64,000 nucleotides of DNA, from positions 682,001 through 746,000 of the forward strand of contig NZ_JAMZDX010000002.1 in the NCBI RefSeq assembly GCF_024172095.1, given 5' to 3'. Below the pieces are notes generated by a model, which was not told the DNA's origin, did not search any database, and saw only the letters and a program-made list of their open reading frames with translations. This document shows positions 32,149 through 40,356 of the stretch, piece by piece. The stretch's first letter is position 1. The number at the start of each line of letters is the position of its first letter. This stretch comes from Kitasatospora cinereorecta. Lineage in GTDB: Bacteria > Actinomycetota > Actinomycetes > Streptomycetales > Streptomycetaceae. The translations under genes and the position numbers were made by a program.

Positions 32149-32940
32149 GTGACGCAGCAGTACGCAGGGGGAGGGCCGGTGCCTCCGCGGCCGATGACGC
32201 CCCCGTACCCGACCGGTGCCCAGCCGGTGCACCCGGCCGCCCCGCAGCCGTACCCGCCGGTGCGGCGAGACCGGCCGACCATGCCGCTGAAGGCCGTGCC
32301 CTCCGGTCCTGCGGGCGCCACCGGACACTTCGTCCTGCCGTCCGGAGCGCCGGTGCAACTGCCCGCCCACCCGCCGCAGCTGCCGGCGCCGACCGGGCCG
32401 ATCGCGGTCCTGCTGATCGGGCCGGCGGGCGCCGGTAAGACCACGGTCGCCCGGTACTGGGCGGAGCGGCGGCCCACGCCGACCGCGCACATCAGCCTGG
32501 ACGACGTCCGGGAGTGGGTGCAGTCCGGCTTCGCCAACCCGCAGTCCGGATGGAACACCGCCTCCGAGGCGCAGTACCGGCTGGCCCGCCGCACCTGCGG
32601 CTTCGCCTGCCGCAACTACCTGGCCAACGGCATCTCCTGCATCATCGACGACGCCGTCTTCCCGGACCGGCCGGCGATCGGCCTCGGCGGCTGGAAGCGG
32701 CACATCGGACCGGGGATGCTCCCGGTGGTGCTGCTGCCCGGCCTGGACCGGGTGCTGGCCCGCAACGCCGAACGCAGCGGAAACCGGCGGCTCAGCGACG
32801 AGGAGGTCGCCCGGATCCACGGGCGGATGGCGGGCTGGCGCACCTCGGGCCTGCCGATCGTCGACAACTCCCAGCTGAGCGTCCCCGAGACGGCGGCCGC
32901 CCTCGACCGCGCGATACTCTCCCGCCTCGGCGGACGCTGA
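32149..32940 (+). CDS. P-loop ATPase/kinase-like protein with Pro-rich N-terminus
   Basis: 263-aa protein. GGGAGG at 32138-32143 favours the GTG at 32149 over one at 32143. Residues 1-85 are Pro/Gly-rich and probably disordered. The remainder is a compact P-loop domain: IAVLLIGPAGAGKTTVARYWAE (Walker A), SLDDVREWVQSGF, CIIDDAVFP (Walker B) and ERSGNRRLSDEEVARIHGRM. The size resembles small nucleotide/polynucleotide kinases or zeta-toxin-like kinases. The substrate is unknown. TAGATT at 32126-32131 may be its -10 element. Confidence 0.72.
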   Translation: MTQQYAGGGPVPPRPMTPPYPTGAQPVHPAAPQPYPPVRRDRPTMPLKAVPSGPAGATGHFVLPSGAPVQLPAHPPQLPAPTGPIAVLLIGPAGAGKTTVARYWAERRPTPTAHISLDDVREWVQSGFANPQSGWNTASEAQYRLARRTCGFACRNYLANGISCIIDDAVFPDRPAIGLGGWKRHIGPGMLPVVLLPGLDRVLARNAERSGNRRLSDEEVARIHGRMAGWRTSGLPIVDNSQLSVPETAAALDRAILSRLGGR

Positions 32941-33036
32941 GGCGTCCCGGCGCCGCGGCTTCTCGGCTTCCCGGCCTGTCGGTACCGGCTGGGATGATGG
33001 AGGGGTCGCAACGGACCTCCCGAGGAGCTGACGCCC

Positions 33037-33843
33037 GTGCCCGAGGGCCACATCATCCACCGCCTGGCCGGCCAGAACTTCCGGACCTTCGGCGGCCGAC
33101 CGGTCCGCGTCTCCAGCCCGCAGGGCCGGTTCGCGGACGGCGCCGCGCTGATCGACGGCCGCACCCTCGACGAGGCGGAGGCCCACGGCAAGCACCTGTT
33201 CCTCGGCTTCGGCGACGCCTGGCTCCACATCCACCTCGGCCTCTACGGCGGCTTCACCTTCGGCGCCGGCCCGGCCCCCGCACCGGTCGGCCTGGTCCGG
33301 CTGCGGCTCGCCACCGACGACGCGTACGCCGACCTGCGCGGCCCCACCACCTGCGAGCTGCTCACCCCCGCCGAGAAGGACGCCGTCCATCTGCGCCTCG
33401 GCCCCGACCCGCTGCGCGCCGACGCCGACGCCGGGTTCGCGTGGCGGCGGATATCGCGCAGCTCCACCACCGTCGCCGCGCTGCTGATGGACCAGAAGGT
33501 GCTGGCCGGCGTCGGCAACGTCTACCGCGCCGAGGTGCTGTTCCGGCTCGGCATCGACCCGCACCGGGCCGGCCGCGAGCTGACCCGTCCGCAGTGGGAC
33601 GCCATCTGGGCCGACCTGGTCGCCCTGATGCACGACGGCGTCGGCGCCGGCCGGATCGACACCGTCCGCCCCGAGCACACCCCCGAGGCCATGGGCCGGC
33701 CGCCCAGGGTCGACGACCACGGCGGCGAGGTGTACGTCTACCGGCGCACCGACCAGCCCTGCCTGGTCTGCGAGACCCCGGTGCGGACGGAGGAGCACGC
33801 CGCCCGCAACCTCTTCTGGTGCCCGAGCTGCCAGCGGAGGTGA
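33037..33843 (+). CDS. Fpg/Nei-family DNA glycosylase (Nei2-like)
   Basis: Base-excision repair glycosylase/AP lyase, 268 aa. GTG start gives MPEGHIIHRLAG, so processing exposes Pro2 and Glu3, the catalytic residues. A conserved Lys lies in AHGKHLF, the helix-two-turn-helix is LLMDQKVLAGVGNVYRAEVLF, and the C-terminal zinc finger is CLVC...CPSC. The substrate range (oxidised pyrimidines or purines) cannot be read. Confidence 0.93.
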   Translation: MPEGHIIHRLAGQNFRTFGGRPVRVSSPQGRFADGAALIDGRTLDEAEAHGKHLFLGFGDAWLHIHLGLYGGFTFGAGPAPAPVGLVRLRLATDDAYADLRGPTTCELLTPAEKDAVHLRLGPDPLRADADAGFAWRRISRSSTTVAALLMDQKVLAGVGNVYRAEVLFRLGIDPHRAGRELTRPQWDAIWADLVALMHDGVGAGRIDTVRPEHTPEAMGRPPRVDDHGGEVYVYRRTDQPCLVCETPVRTEEHAARNLFWCPSCQRR

Positions 33844-33861
33844 TCCCAGGACGGGAGAAGT

Positions 33862-33900
33862 CCGTGGTCTTGGTGAGGAAAGCCGTGGTCTTGGTGAGGA
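33862..33900 (+). repeat. Tandem 18-bp direct repeat upstream of the DUF4240 gene
   Basis: The 18-bp unit CCGTGGTCTTGGTGAGGA occurs at 33862-33879 and again at 33883-33900, period 21 bp (two helical turns). It ends 16 bp before the DUF4240 ATG. This spacing on one DNA face is what tandem activator or repressor sites look like; it could also be a simple duplication. Confidence 0.7.
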
Positions 33901-33916
33901 GAGGGAGAGGACAGGC

Positions 33917-34500
33917 ATGGACGAAGCCGGTTTCTGGGGGCTGATCGAGGAGTCCCGGGTCGGTGCCGCGAGCGTCCGGATGCGGTCGCAACGGCTCATC
34001 GGGCTGCTGGAACGGCTGCCGGAGCAGGACGTCGTCGACTTCCAGCGGCACAAGGACCGGCTGCTGCGGCGCGCCGACACCGTCGACCTGCTCGCCGCCC
34101 ACCACCTCCTCACCGGCGGACGCGGCGGCGGGGACGCCTACTTCTACTTCCTGCACTGGCTGATCGGGCTGGGGCGGCCGACCTACGAGCGCGTCACCGA
34201 CCGCCCCGACGCCCTGGTCGACGTTCCGCAGTTGCCCCGGCCGGTCGGCGACCGCCACGGCTGGCCGGACGAGCTCTGGCCGGACTGGGAGGACCTGATC
34301 AGCATCGCGGCCCGCGCCCATGCCACGGTGGCCGGAGTCGAGTTCGGTGGGTGGATCGACGTCCGGGACATCACCGGCAGCCTCTCGACCCGGACACTCA
34401 CGGCGATCCGTGGGACCTGGACGACCGGCGCGAACTCGCCCAGAGGCTGCCGAGGCTGTACCAGGAGGCACTGCCCCACCTGGACGGCTGGCCGAACTGA
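33917..34500 (+). pseudogene. DUF4240 protein gene with a frameshift near its 3' end
   Basis: ATG 33917 opens a DUF4240-like protein (FWGLIEESR, GGDAYFYFLHWLIGLGRPTYERV, DLISIAARAHATVAG). At about 34379 the natural reading jumps: the continuation PLDPDTHGDPWDLDDRRE and then LAQRLPRLYQEAL, ending at the TGA of 34498-34500, is in the -1 frame. The change is equivalent to one lost base in a C-rich stretch. The original frame instead runs on to 34975 as composition-driven nonsense across a convergent gene. It is either a recent pseudogene or a sequencing error; the function of the family is unknown. Confidence 0.75.
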
Positions 34501-34519
34501 CCCGGCAGCGGCCGGCGTG

Positions 34520-34945
34520 CTACCGGGCGAGGCGCCAGGCCGCGGTGGCGGCCGCGAGGCAGAGCGGGGTGTAGACGACGGCGTTGAGCAGGTAGAAGGT
34601 CGATCCGGGGGCGGCGCCCAGGCCGGTGAGCCAGACCAGACCGGCCAGGGCCCGGAGCGAGAGTCCGGCTGCCACGGCGCGGGTGCCCCAGCGGGCGGCG
34701 GCCGGCGCCAGCGGGAGGCGCAGCAGCCCGCCTCGGGCGAGCAGTGTCGCCGCCCCGGCTGCCAGGACGGCGGCCAGCGGCACCAGCACGGGCGGGGTGA
34801 ACGGCACGTCCGCGTTGAGCACCGCACGGGACAGGCTCGCCGAGTCGGTGGCCGGCCAGGTGGAGCCGGTGGCCCAGTACAGGTGGATGGCGCCGTCGAC
34901 GGCCAGGACGGCGGCCAGGGCGGCGGCGGTGCGGGGCTTGTTCAT
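34520..34945 (-). CDS. DUF3995-type small membrane protein
   Basis: 141-aa protein with about four membrane spans: AAALAAVLAVDGAIHLYWATG, VLVPLAAVLAAGAATLLA, RAVAAGLSLRALAGLVWLTG and a last helix near YTPLCLAAATAAW. The start at 34945 has GGAGGG upstream; longer frames on this strand extend through the sigma-factor gene and are not credible. The pattern fits DUF3995. Divergent from the sigma factor, sharing a 144-nt control region. Confidence 0.7.
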   Translation of the reverse strand: MNKPRTAAALAAVLAVDGAIHLYWATGSTWPATDSASLSRAVLNADVPFTPPVLVPLAAVLAAGAATLLARGGLLRLPLAPAAARWGTRAVAAGLSLRALAGLVWLTGLGAAPGSTFYLLNAVVYTPLCLAAATAAWRLAR

Positions 34946-35010
34946 CGGTGCGTCCCTCCGGAGCTGACGGTGTGACACCCCGAGGAGCCGTCGCGGTGCC
35001 GGTCCGTTCC

Positions 35011-35048
35011 TGTGACGACCGTCACGGAATCCGTCCGGAACGTTCCGG
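35011..35048. promoter_or_regulatory. CRP-like palindrome and second palindrome between DUF3995 and sigma genes
   Basis: TGTGACGACCGTCACG (35011-35026) matches the CRP/FNR pattern TGTGA-N6-TCACA at all but the last base. Nine bp on, CCGGAACGTTCCGG (35035-35048) is a perfect 14-bp palindrome that includes GGAAC, the usual ECF -35 core. Both sit in the divergent promoter region. Confidence 0.5.
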
Positions 35049-35089
35049 CCTCCGGCCCCCTCCTGTGGGTGAACCGGAAGGAGACCGCC

Positions 35090-35614
35090 GTGGAACCGAC
35101 GCCCACTCAGGCCGTCGAGCCGGCCCGGATCGTCGCGCTGGTACGGGCCGCCCAGCGCGGCGACCGGCTGGCGGTCAGCGGGCTGCTGGAACTGGTCACC
35201 CCGTACGTGCGGCGCCTGTGCGGCCCGATCGCCCTCGACGACGGCCCGGACGCCACCCAGGAGGCGCTGATCGCCGTCTTCCGGCGGCTGCGGCAGCTGG
35301 AGGAGCCCGCTGCGCTGTTCGGGTGGGTGCGGGCGATCGCCGTCCGCGAGGCGGTCCGGCACGCGCAGCGGGCCGGACGGTACGCCCCCGCCGAACTCAC
35401 CGAGGTCCCCGCCCCGGGCGACCCGCAGCTCGCCGCCGACATCCGCGACGTGCTCGACCGCCTCACCCCGGAGCACCGCGCCGTCCTGGTGCTGCGCGAC
35501 CTGGAGGGGATGGACGAACGGCAGACCGCCGAACTCCTCGGGGTGGCCACCGGCACCGTCAAGTCGCGGCTCTCCCGGGCCCGGCTCAGCTTCCGAAGGG
35601 CGTGGCAGCAGTGA
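35090..35614 (+). CDS. ECF-like RNA polymerase sigma factor
   Basis: 174-aa sigma-70-family factor of the extracytoplasmic-function type. GTG 35090 follows AAGGAG. Region 2 is ARIVALVRAAQRGD...ATQEALIAVFRRL...FGWVRAIAVREAVRHAQRAGR and region 4 is LTPEHRAVLVLRDLEGMDERQTAELLGVATGTVKSRLSRAR. No anti-sigma factor is adjacent. The downstream SRPBCC gene overlaps by 4 nt (GTGA), an unusual partner. GGAAC at 35037-35041 suggests self-activation, unproven. Confidence 0.88.
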   Translation: MEPTPTQAVEPARIVALVRAAQRGDRLAVSGLLELVTPYVRRLCGPIALDDGPDATQEALIAVFRRLRQLEEPAALFGWVRAIAVREAVRHAQRAGRYAPAELTEVPAPGDPQLAADIRDVLDRLTPEHRAVLVLRDLEGMDERQTAELLGVATGTVKSRLSRARLSFRRAWQQ

Positions 35615-36096
35615 CCGAACAGACCGCCCCCGCCTCCTGGCCGGTCGCCGACTTCGACCCGGTACGGCGCCTCGCCGTGCTCGCCGCGACCGTGCCCGGC
35701 GCAGCCCTCCACCAGGCCGTGGTCGACGCCCCCTTCGACCGGGTCTGGGCGGTCGCCGCCGACCTGGAGGGCGCCCTGCCGCACTGGCTCCCCGACATCC
35801 GCACCGTCCGCCCCTCGGCCGACGGCACCGAGGCCCTGGTCGTCGGCCACTCCCGGCTGCGGGCCCGCTTCGACATCGAGCTGCGGCCGGGCTGGTGCCT
35901 GATGCAGAGCCGCTTCGTCCTCGGCGGCATGGCCGCCCACCCCGAGGACGACGGGACCACCCGGTTCGCCTTCCTCGGCGCCTTCCGCTTCCCCGCCATC
36001 GGCCTGCTCGCCACCGTCCTGCGCCCCGCCACCGCGCCCCTGGGCGAGCGCTCCCTGCGCCGCTTCGAGGCCCTGGTACGGGAGGCGCACGGCTGA
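35611..36096 (+). CDS. SRPBCC/polyketide-cyclase-like protein coupled to the sigma factor
   Basis: 161-aa START/SRPBCC-fold protein: VVDAPFDRVWAVAADLEGALPHWLPDIRTV is the typical opening strand-helix, and TTRFAFLGAFRFPAIGLLATVL the closing one. Such domains bind hydrophobic ligands or catalyse cyclisation. Translational coupling to a sigma factor suggests a ligand-sensing or effector role for this fold here, which is inference. Confidence 0.78.
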   Translation: MTEQTAPASWPVADFDPVRRLAVLAATVPGAALHQAVVDAPFDRVWAVAADLEGALPHWLPDIRTVRPSADGTEALVVGHSRLRARFDIELRPGWCLMQSRFVLGGMAAHPEDDGTTRFAFLGAFRFPAIGLLATVLRPATAPLGERSLRRFEALVREAHG

Positions 36097-36205
36097 ACGG
36101 AGGCGGCCGTCCGTCCGGGCAGTCCGGCGGTGGAAGGCTGTTGACGATGGCATGCCAGCGGCGGGAGGATGCCGCGCGACCGTCCGATCGGCAGGAAGGC
36201 CCGTC

Positions 36206-37888
36206 GTGGAGTTACGCTCCCTCGCCCATCGCGCGTCCCGCATCCTCGGGGCCGCCGCGCTCGCCCTCACCGCCGCGCTGGCCGGCGCGGCGCCCGCGCA
36301 CGCCGACTTCGGCACCGACTACCACGACCCGCTCACCGCGGCGAAGCCGCTGACCCGGCCGGACACCCGCTCCTGCACGGTCGAGGTGATGTATGACCAG
36401 CCGTTCCGCAACGGCTACGGCAACCCGGCGGACACCCCGTACAACGCCACCCTCACTCCGCCCGCGGCCTGCGCCGGGCCGTGGTCGATGGTGGTGCTCG
36501 ACCTGCACGGGGCGGTGGCCGGGCGGCAGTTCGACCGGCTGTTCAGCGCGAGGATCGGCGGGGTGGAGGTGCTGCTCTCCTCGACGCCCGAGCCCTCCAA
36601 GGACGGCATCGAGTGGCGGGTGGAGCACGATGTGACCCGCTACGCCCCGCTGCTGGGCGGCCCGCAGCCGTTCTCCTTCGACCTGGCCAACGTGGTCGAC
36701 GACACCTACACCGGCGTCTTCACCGTCTCGGCCAGCCTGACCTTCTACACCGCCTCCGCCCGCTGGCCGGCCGCCCGCACCGCCGACCGGGTGCTCACCA
36801 CCGGCGCGTTCGGCCTCACCCAGGCCGCGCCCGCGAGCAGCGCGGAGCTGAGCTTCCCGGCCAACCTGGAGCGGCTCACCGCCGAGGTGTACGCGCGCGG
36901 CGGCGGCGCCTGCGAGGAGTTCGCCTACGCCTCGGCGCCCGACGCCTTCGTGGCGGGCAATCCGGGTCTGGGCCTCTGCGGCAAGGGCCCGTTCCGTGAG
37001 CTGACACTGAGCATCGACGGCCGCACCGCCGGCGCGGTCTGGCCGTACCCGGTGATCTACACGGGCGGCTGGGACCCGCTGCTGTGGCGGCCCACCCCCG
37101 GCATCTTCGCCTTCGACCTGCCCGCGTACACGCTCGACCTGACCCCGTACGTGGGGCTGCTGGTGGACGGCCGCCCGCACACCGTGGGCATCGCGGTGAA
37201 CGAGGCCGAGAAGCAGAGCAACGACCTGTGGAGCGGCCAGGTCAACCTGTTCGCCACCGTCGACCGGGGCAGCGCCCGTACCAGCGGCGCGCTGACCGAC
37301 CGGGCGGTCGCCGACCACGCCGCCGTCACCACCGCCCTCGCCGACCACGGCGCCGGCAGCGGCGACTGGCAGGTCACCGCGGCCCGCCACGACCTCGCCC
37401 GCGGCTGGGTGCAGACCTCGCACGGCCGGATCACCACCGAGGTCCGCGCGGACCTCGCCTTCGGCTCCGGGCAGCAGCTGCGCGACAGCGGCAACGACCT
37501 GACCCTGCACAACACCGCCGACCTCACCCGTACCGTGGCCACCTGGGGCGGCGGCCCGCACCGCACCACCACCACGCACGAGAGCGAGCCGCTGGACGTG
37601 CGCTACCTGGTCACCCACGACGCGGCCGGCTCCACCGACCAGCGCACCACCATGGACCTCGGCTACCACCGGGACACCACCGAGGCGACCGGCGCCCACG
37701 TCACCGCCCGCTCCACCGTGGACCACGTGCTGCGGCCGACCGCGCACCGCGTGGACGGGGCCGCGACGGTGCGCAGCGGCGGCTCGTACGAGGACTACCG
37801 GGCCGGCGGATCCGACGGTCCGTCGTACCACCGCACCATCACCACGCTGGACGGTTGGCCGACCTCGGACAATTTGACCCAGGGTTGA
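36206..37888 (+). CDS. Secreted peptide-N-glycosidase A-like protein
   Basis: 560-aa exported protein. GTG 36206 follows AGGAAGG and begins a signal peptide cleaved near APAHA-DF. The two jelly-roll-like halves show features of PNGase A: VVLDLHGAVAGRQFDRLFSA, GGVEVLLSSTPEPS, WRVEHDVTRYAPLL, TGVFTVSASLTFY, CEEFAYASAP and IYTGGWDPLLWRP, the last being characteristic. PNGase A removes N-glycans from glycopeptides. Enzyme activity in bacteria of this type is not assured. It may act on plant, fungal or self glycans. Confidence 0.82.
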   Translation: MELRSLAHRASRILGAAALALTAALAGAAPAHADFGTDYHDPLTAAKPLTRPDTRSCTVEVMYDQPFRNGYGNPADTPYNATLTPPAACAGPWSMVVLDLHGAVAGRQFDRLFSARIGGVEVLLSSTPEPSKDGIEWRVEHDVTRYAPLLGGPQPFSFDLANVVDDTYTGVFTVSASLTFYTASARWPAARTADRVLTTGAFGLTQAAPASSAELSFPANLERLTAEVYARGGGACEEFAYASAPDAFVAGNPGLGLCGKGPFRELTLSIDGRTAGAVWPYPVIYTGGWDPLLWRPTPGIFAFDLPAYTLDLTPYVGLLVDGRPHTVGIAVNEAEKQSNDLWSGQVNLFATVDRGSARTSGALTDRAVADHAAVTTALADHGAGSGDWQVTAARHDLARGWVQTSHGRITTEVRADLAFGSGQQLRDSGNDLTLHNTADLTRTVATWGGGPHRTTTTHESEPLDVRYLVTHDAAGSTDQRTTMDLGYHRDTTEATGAHVTARSTVDHVLRPTAHRVDGAATVRSGGSYEDYRAGGSDGPSYHRTITTLDGWPTSDNLTQG

Positions 37889-37936
37889 CCCGTTCTTGGG
37901 AGAGCCGTGGGGCATGCGGCTCCTATCGTCAGCCGC

Positions 37937-38617
37937 ATGCCCCCTCAGCAGCGTCAGAGCCCCGCGCTCCCCGTCCTCCCGTACCGAAAGCCGACCCGCG
38001 GCCGCGACTACTGGGTGCTGGACGACGTCATGCCCAACATCGACGAGATCCGGGCCCGCTGCCTCGCCAAGGAGCACTGGGACGAGGGCTACCCGCACAA
38101 GCCCGAGGCCTGGCCGGGCATCCGCGCCATGCCCGCGCTGGAGGCGGACGAGCTCGCCGCTCTGGAGGCGCTGGTCGCCAGGACCGTCGGGGTGGACCGG
38201 GTCTGGGCGCTGAGCGAGGCCGAGGGCGGCACCTTCAACCACAACTGCGTGCAGGTGGTGGGCGAGGGGGAGTGCGAGCCGCGTCCGCACACCGACTCGC
38301 GTTCGCTCTGCCGGTACGCCGCCGTGCTCTACCTCAACCCCGGTGTGCCCAAGCAGGCCGGCACCAGCTTCTACCGGCAGAGCCTGCCGGGCGGCCGGCT
38401 CGGCGGCAACATGGTCGTCGCCCCGCACAACAACCTGGTGGACGCGCTCGGCACCCGCTACGTGCCCGCCGACTCCTTCACCGAGGACCTCTCGGTGCCG
38501 CACCGCTACAACCGGCTGCTGCTCTACACCGCCAACATGATGCACACCGCCACCGGCTACTGGGGCAGCACGCTGGAGGACAAGCGGATGACCGCGGTCT
38601 TCTTCTGGATGGCCTGA
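37937..38617 (+). CDS. DUF6445-like putative 2-oxoglutarate/Fe(II) oxygenase
   Basis: 226-aa protein. RPHTDSRSLCRYAAVLYLN supplies an HxD pair and MMHTATGYWGS a distal His, the 2-His-1-carboxylate arrangement of the cupin/2OG oxygenase fold. ATG 37937 has TATCGT 7 nt upstream and no ribosome site, so the message may be leaderless. Substrate unknown; similar proteins occur with tailoring genes in actinomycetes. Confidence 0.68.
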   Translation: MPPQQRQSPALPVLPYRKPTRGRDYWVLDDVMPNIDEIRARCLAKEHWDEGYPHKPEAWPGIRAMPALEADELAALEALVARTVGVDRVWALSEAEGGTFNHNCVQVVGEGECEPRPHTDSRSLCRYAAVLYLNPGVPKQAGTSFYRQSLPGGRLGGNMVVAPHNNLVDALGTRYVPADSFTEDLSVPHRYNRLLLYTANMMHTATGYWGSTLEDKRMTAVFFWMA

Positions 38618-38632
38618 GCCTGCCGGATGCGC

Positions 38633-38670
38633 TCGGCCCGGGTACCGGCACCTGCCGGTACCCGGGCCGA
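38633..38670. terminator. Perfect bidirectional terminator
   Basis: 18-bp perfect inverted repeat (38633-38650 and 38653-38670, core GGCCCGGGTACCGG) with a CC centre, between the convergent DUF6445 and PI-PLC genes. Confidence 0.85.
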
Positions 38671-38676
38671 CCCGTT

Positions 38677-39726
38677 TCAGCCGCGGGGGAGGACCAGCGA
38701 CTGGACGGCCGGCAGGTGGCGCCAGTCGCTGGAGACGATGGTGGCGTGGGCGGCGGCCAACTGGTGGGCCCGGGCGGTGGCCTGGTCGGCGGTCGGGTCG
38801 GTGCCGCTGATGGCCGGGGCGACGTTCTGGGCGTCGGTCATGGTCACCAGGTAGTGGCGGGTGTCGTACCAGGAGGTGTCGATGCCGCCGACGTACGCGG
38901 AGGCGTCGCCGTCGAAGACCACGAACCAGGGCCGGATGGTCGCCTCGTACGCGCTGCGCGGGTCGCCGGCCGCGGCGCCGTGGTAGGCCGGGAAGACCTG
39001 GGCCTGGCCGACCTTGCCGGCGCCGGCCAGGTCGCGCAGGTGGCGGCCGTACTCGACGTCGGTGTGCAGGGTGTCGAAGGGGTTGCTCTCCTCCACGGTG
39101 CCGGGGATGACGTAGAGCAGCACCTTGCCGGCCAGCGCCGAGCGGCTCGGCCAGTTGCCGGCGCGGGCGGCGTCGTCGACCGAGGCGTACGCGCCGCCGC
39201 CGGGCTTGGCGAGCAGGTCGGCCGGGCGGAAGACGGCGCTGCCGAGGTGGGCGGCGATCAGCGAGTCCAACTGGGCGGGGCCCATGCCGCGGTTGGCGGC
39301 GAAGCCGCCCTTGAGCTCCAGCTTGACGACCAGCGGGCCGCTCGCGGGGTGGGCGCCGAGCCAGACCCGGACGTCGTCCAGGCAGGTCTCCAGGTTCTTG
39401 TTGGCGCCGCCGGTGTAGAGCTGCGCGGGGGTGGAGGCGCTGACGCAGTTGTTGGAGTTGCCGAGCGGGTTGGAGTGGCTGACCTTCCACTCCTTGGTGA
39501 CGGTGTCCGTCCAGGCGTCGAGCTCGATCATGCTCGTGCCGGTGTCGAGGCCCTGGGCGAGGTAGCCGAACGCCGAGGGGTCGTAGGTGTTGTGCAGGCC
39601 GATGGTGGTGGCCGAGCCGAACGGCAGCTCGCCGGTCCCGGCGGCGTCCGCCCCGCCGGGAAGCAGGGTGAGCGTCGCCGCGGTCGCGGCGAGCAGTCCG
39701 GCGGCGATGGTGCGGCGTACGGTCAC
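38677..39726 (-). CDS. Secreted phosphatidylinositol-specific phospholipase C
   Basis: 349-aa exported PI-PLC (signal peptide ending LLPGGADA). Catalytic TIM-barrel motifs: IGLHNTYD (first His), MIELDAW, and KVSHSNP (second His), with further barrel strands LVVKLELKGG. The ELDxW segment places it with the calcium-dependent Streptomyces PI-PLC group rather than the metal-independent Bacillus type; that assignment is by motif. It cleaves the head group from inositol phospholipids outside the cell. Confidence 0.85.
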   Translation of the reverse strand: MTVRRTIAAGLLAATAATLTLLPGGADAAGTGELPFGSATTIGLHNTYDPSAFGYLAQGLDTGTSMIELDAWTDTVTKEWKVSHSNPLGNSNNCVSASTPAQLYTGGANKNLETCLDDVRVWLGAHPASGPLVVKLELKGGFAANRGMGPAQLDSLIAAHLGSAVFRPADLLAKPGGGAYASVDDAARAGNWPSRSALAGKVLLYVIPGTVEESNPFDTLHTDVEYGRHLRDLAGAGKVGQAQVFPAYHGAAAGDPRSAYEATIRPWFVVFDGDASAYVGGIDTSWYDTRHYLVTMTDAQNVAPAISGTDPTADQATARAHQLAAAHATIVSSDWRHLPAVQSLVLPRG

Positions 39727-39856
39727 GGTGTCTCCTCGTCAGATGCCATGGGGCGCGGGCGGATCCGCCCACGGCAGCATGGGGCATCCAGGCATCCTTC
39801 GGATGACATGACAAGAAAACTTGGCCGAAGACCGTCGGCCGCGGAAGGGGCCGGGC

Positions 39857-40219
39857 TCAGTCGGGCAGGCCGAGCACGCCGTGCGCCAGCACCTCGGCGA
39901 TCGCCGGGTCGACCAGTCGGTAGCGGACCACCCGGCCGTCCCGCTCGCCGCTGACCAGGTGGGCGGCGCGCAGCAGGCGCAGCGCCTGGGAGACCGCCGG
40001 GTCGCGCATGCCGGTCGCGACGGCCAGGTCGGTGACGGCGAGCGGTCCGGCCCGGTGGAGGGCGAGCAGCAGGGAGAGCCGGCCGGGGTCGGCGAGCAGG
40101 GCGAAGCGCTCGGCCCAGGCCCGGACGTGTCCGGGGTCGCCGATCGCGGCGATCGCCTCGCAGACCCGGTGCCCGTCGATGGTCCGGTGGTCGGCGCGGT
40201 CGGGCGGTACGAGGTGCAT
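39857..40219 (-). CDS. ArsR/SmtB-family metal-responsive repressor
   Basis: 120-aa winged-helix repressor (ATG 40219; ATG 40228 also possible; neither has a good ribosome site). LADPGRLSLLLALHRAGPLAVTDLA, AVSQALRLLRAAHLV and GERDGRVVRYRLVD form the DNA-binding unit. The Cys pair of arsenic sensors is absent. His residues at the N-terminus (MHLVPPDRADHRTIDGHRVC) and Asp/His on the last helix are the ligand types of Ni/Co sensors such as NmtR. It is divergent from the NiCoT gene and probably represses it. Confidence 0.85.
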   Translation of the reverse strand: MHLVPPDRADHRTIDGHRVCEAIAAIGDPGHVRAWAERFALLADPGRLSLLLALHRAGPLAVTDLAVATGMRDPAVSQALRLLRAAHLVSGERDGRVVRYRLVDPAIAEVLAHGVLGLPD

Positions 40220-40300
40220 GCGGAGCATTGTCGCAGCCCGGCCGGATCGCCTCGGCGGCCGGCGGGTGGACGGTCCGGGCGCGGCCGTACGTGATCTTGA

Positions 40301-40350
40301 ACACCTGCACGGGTGCGCAGCCTTGCGGCTGTGCAGGTGTCGGCTACGGT
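40301..40350 (+). promoter_or_regulatory. NiCoT gene promoter with flanking inverted repeat (predicted ArsR operator)
   Basis: TTGCGG (40323-40328) and TACGGT (40345-40350) are 16 bp apart, putting transcription start near 40357, the first pairing base of the riboswitch. Perfect 10-bp arms ACACCTGCAC (40301-40310) and GTGCAGGTGT (40331-40340) bracket the -35 and fill the spacer, centres 30 bp apart. A repressor bound there would cover the promoter. Confidence 0.55.
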
Positions 40351-40356
40351 GGGCGG

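Noticed and set aside
34501..34975. Continuation of the DUF4240 frame to 34975, giving a 352-residue protein
   Set aside because: The sequence after 34379 loses family resemblance, becomes Gly/Arg-rich and overlaps a convergent membrane-protein gene. The true C-terminus is in the -1 frame.
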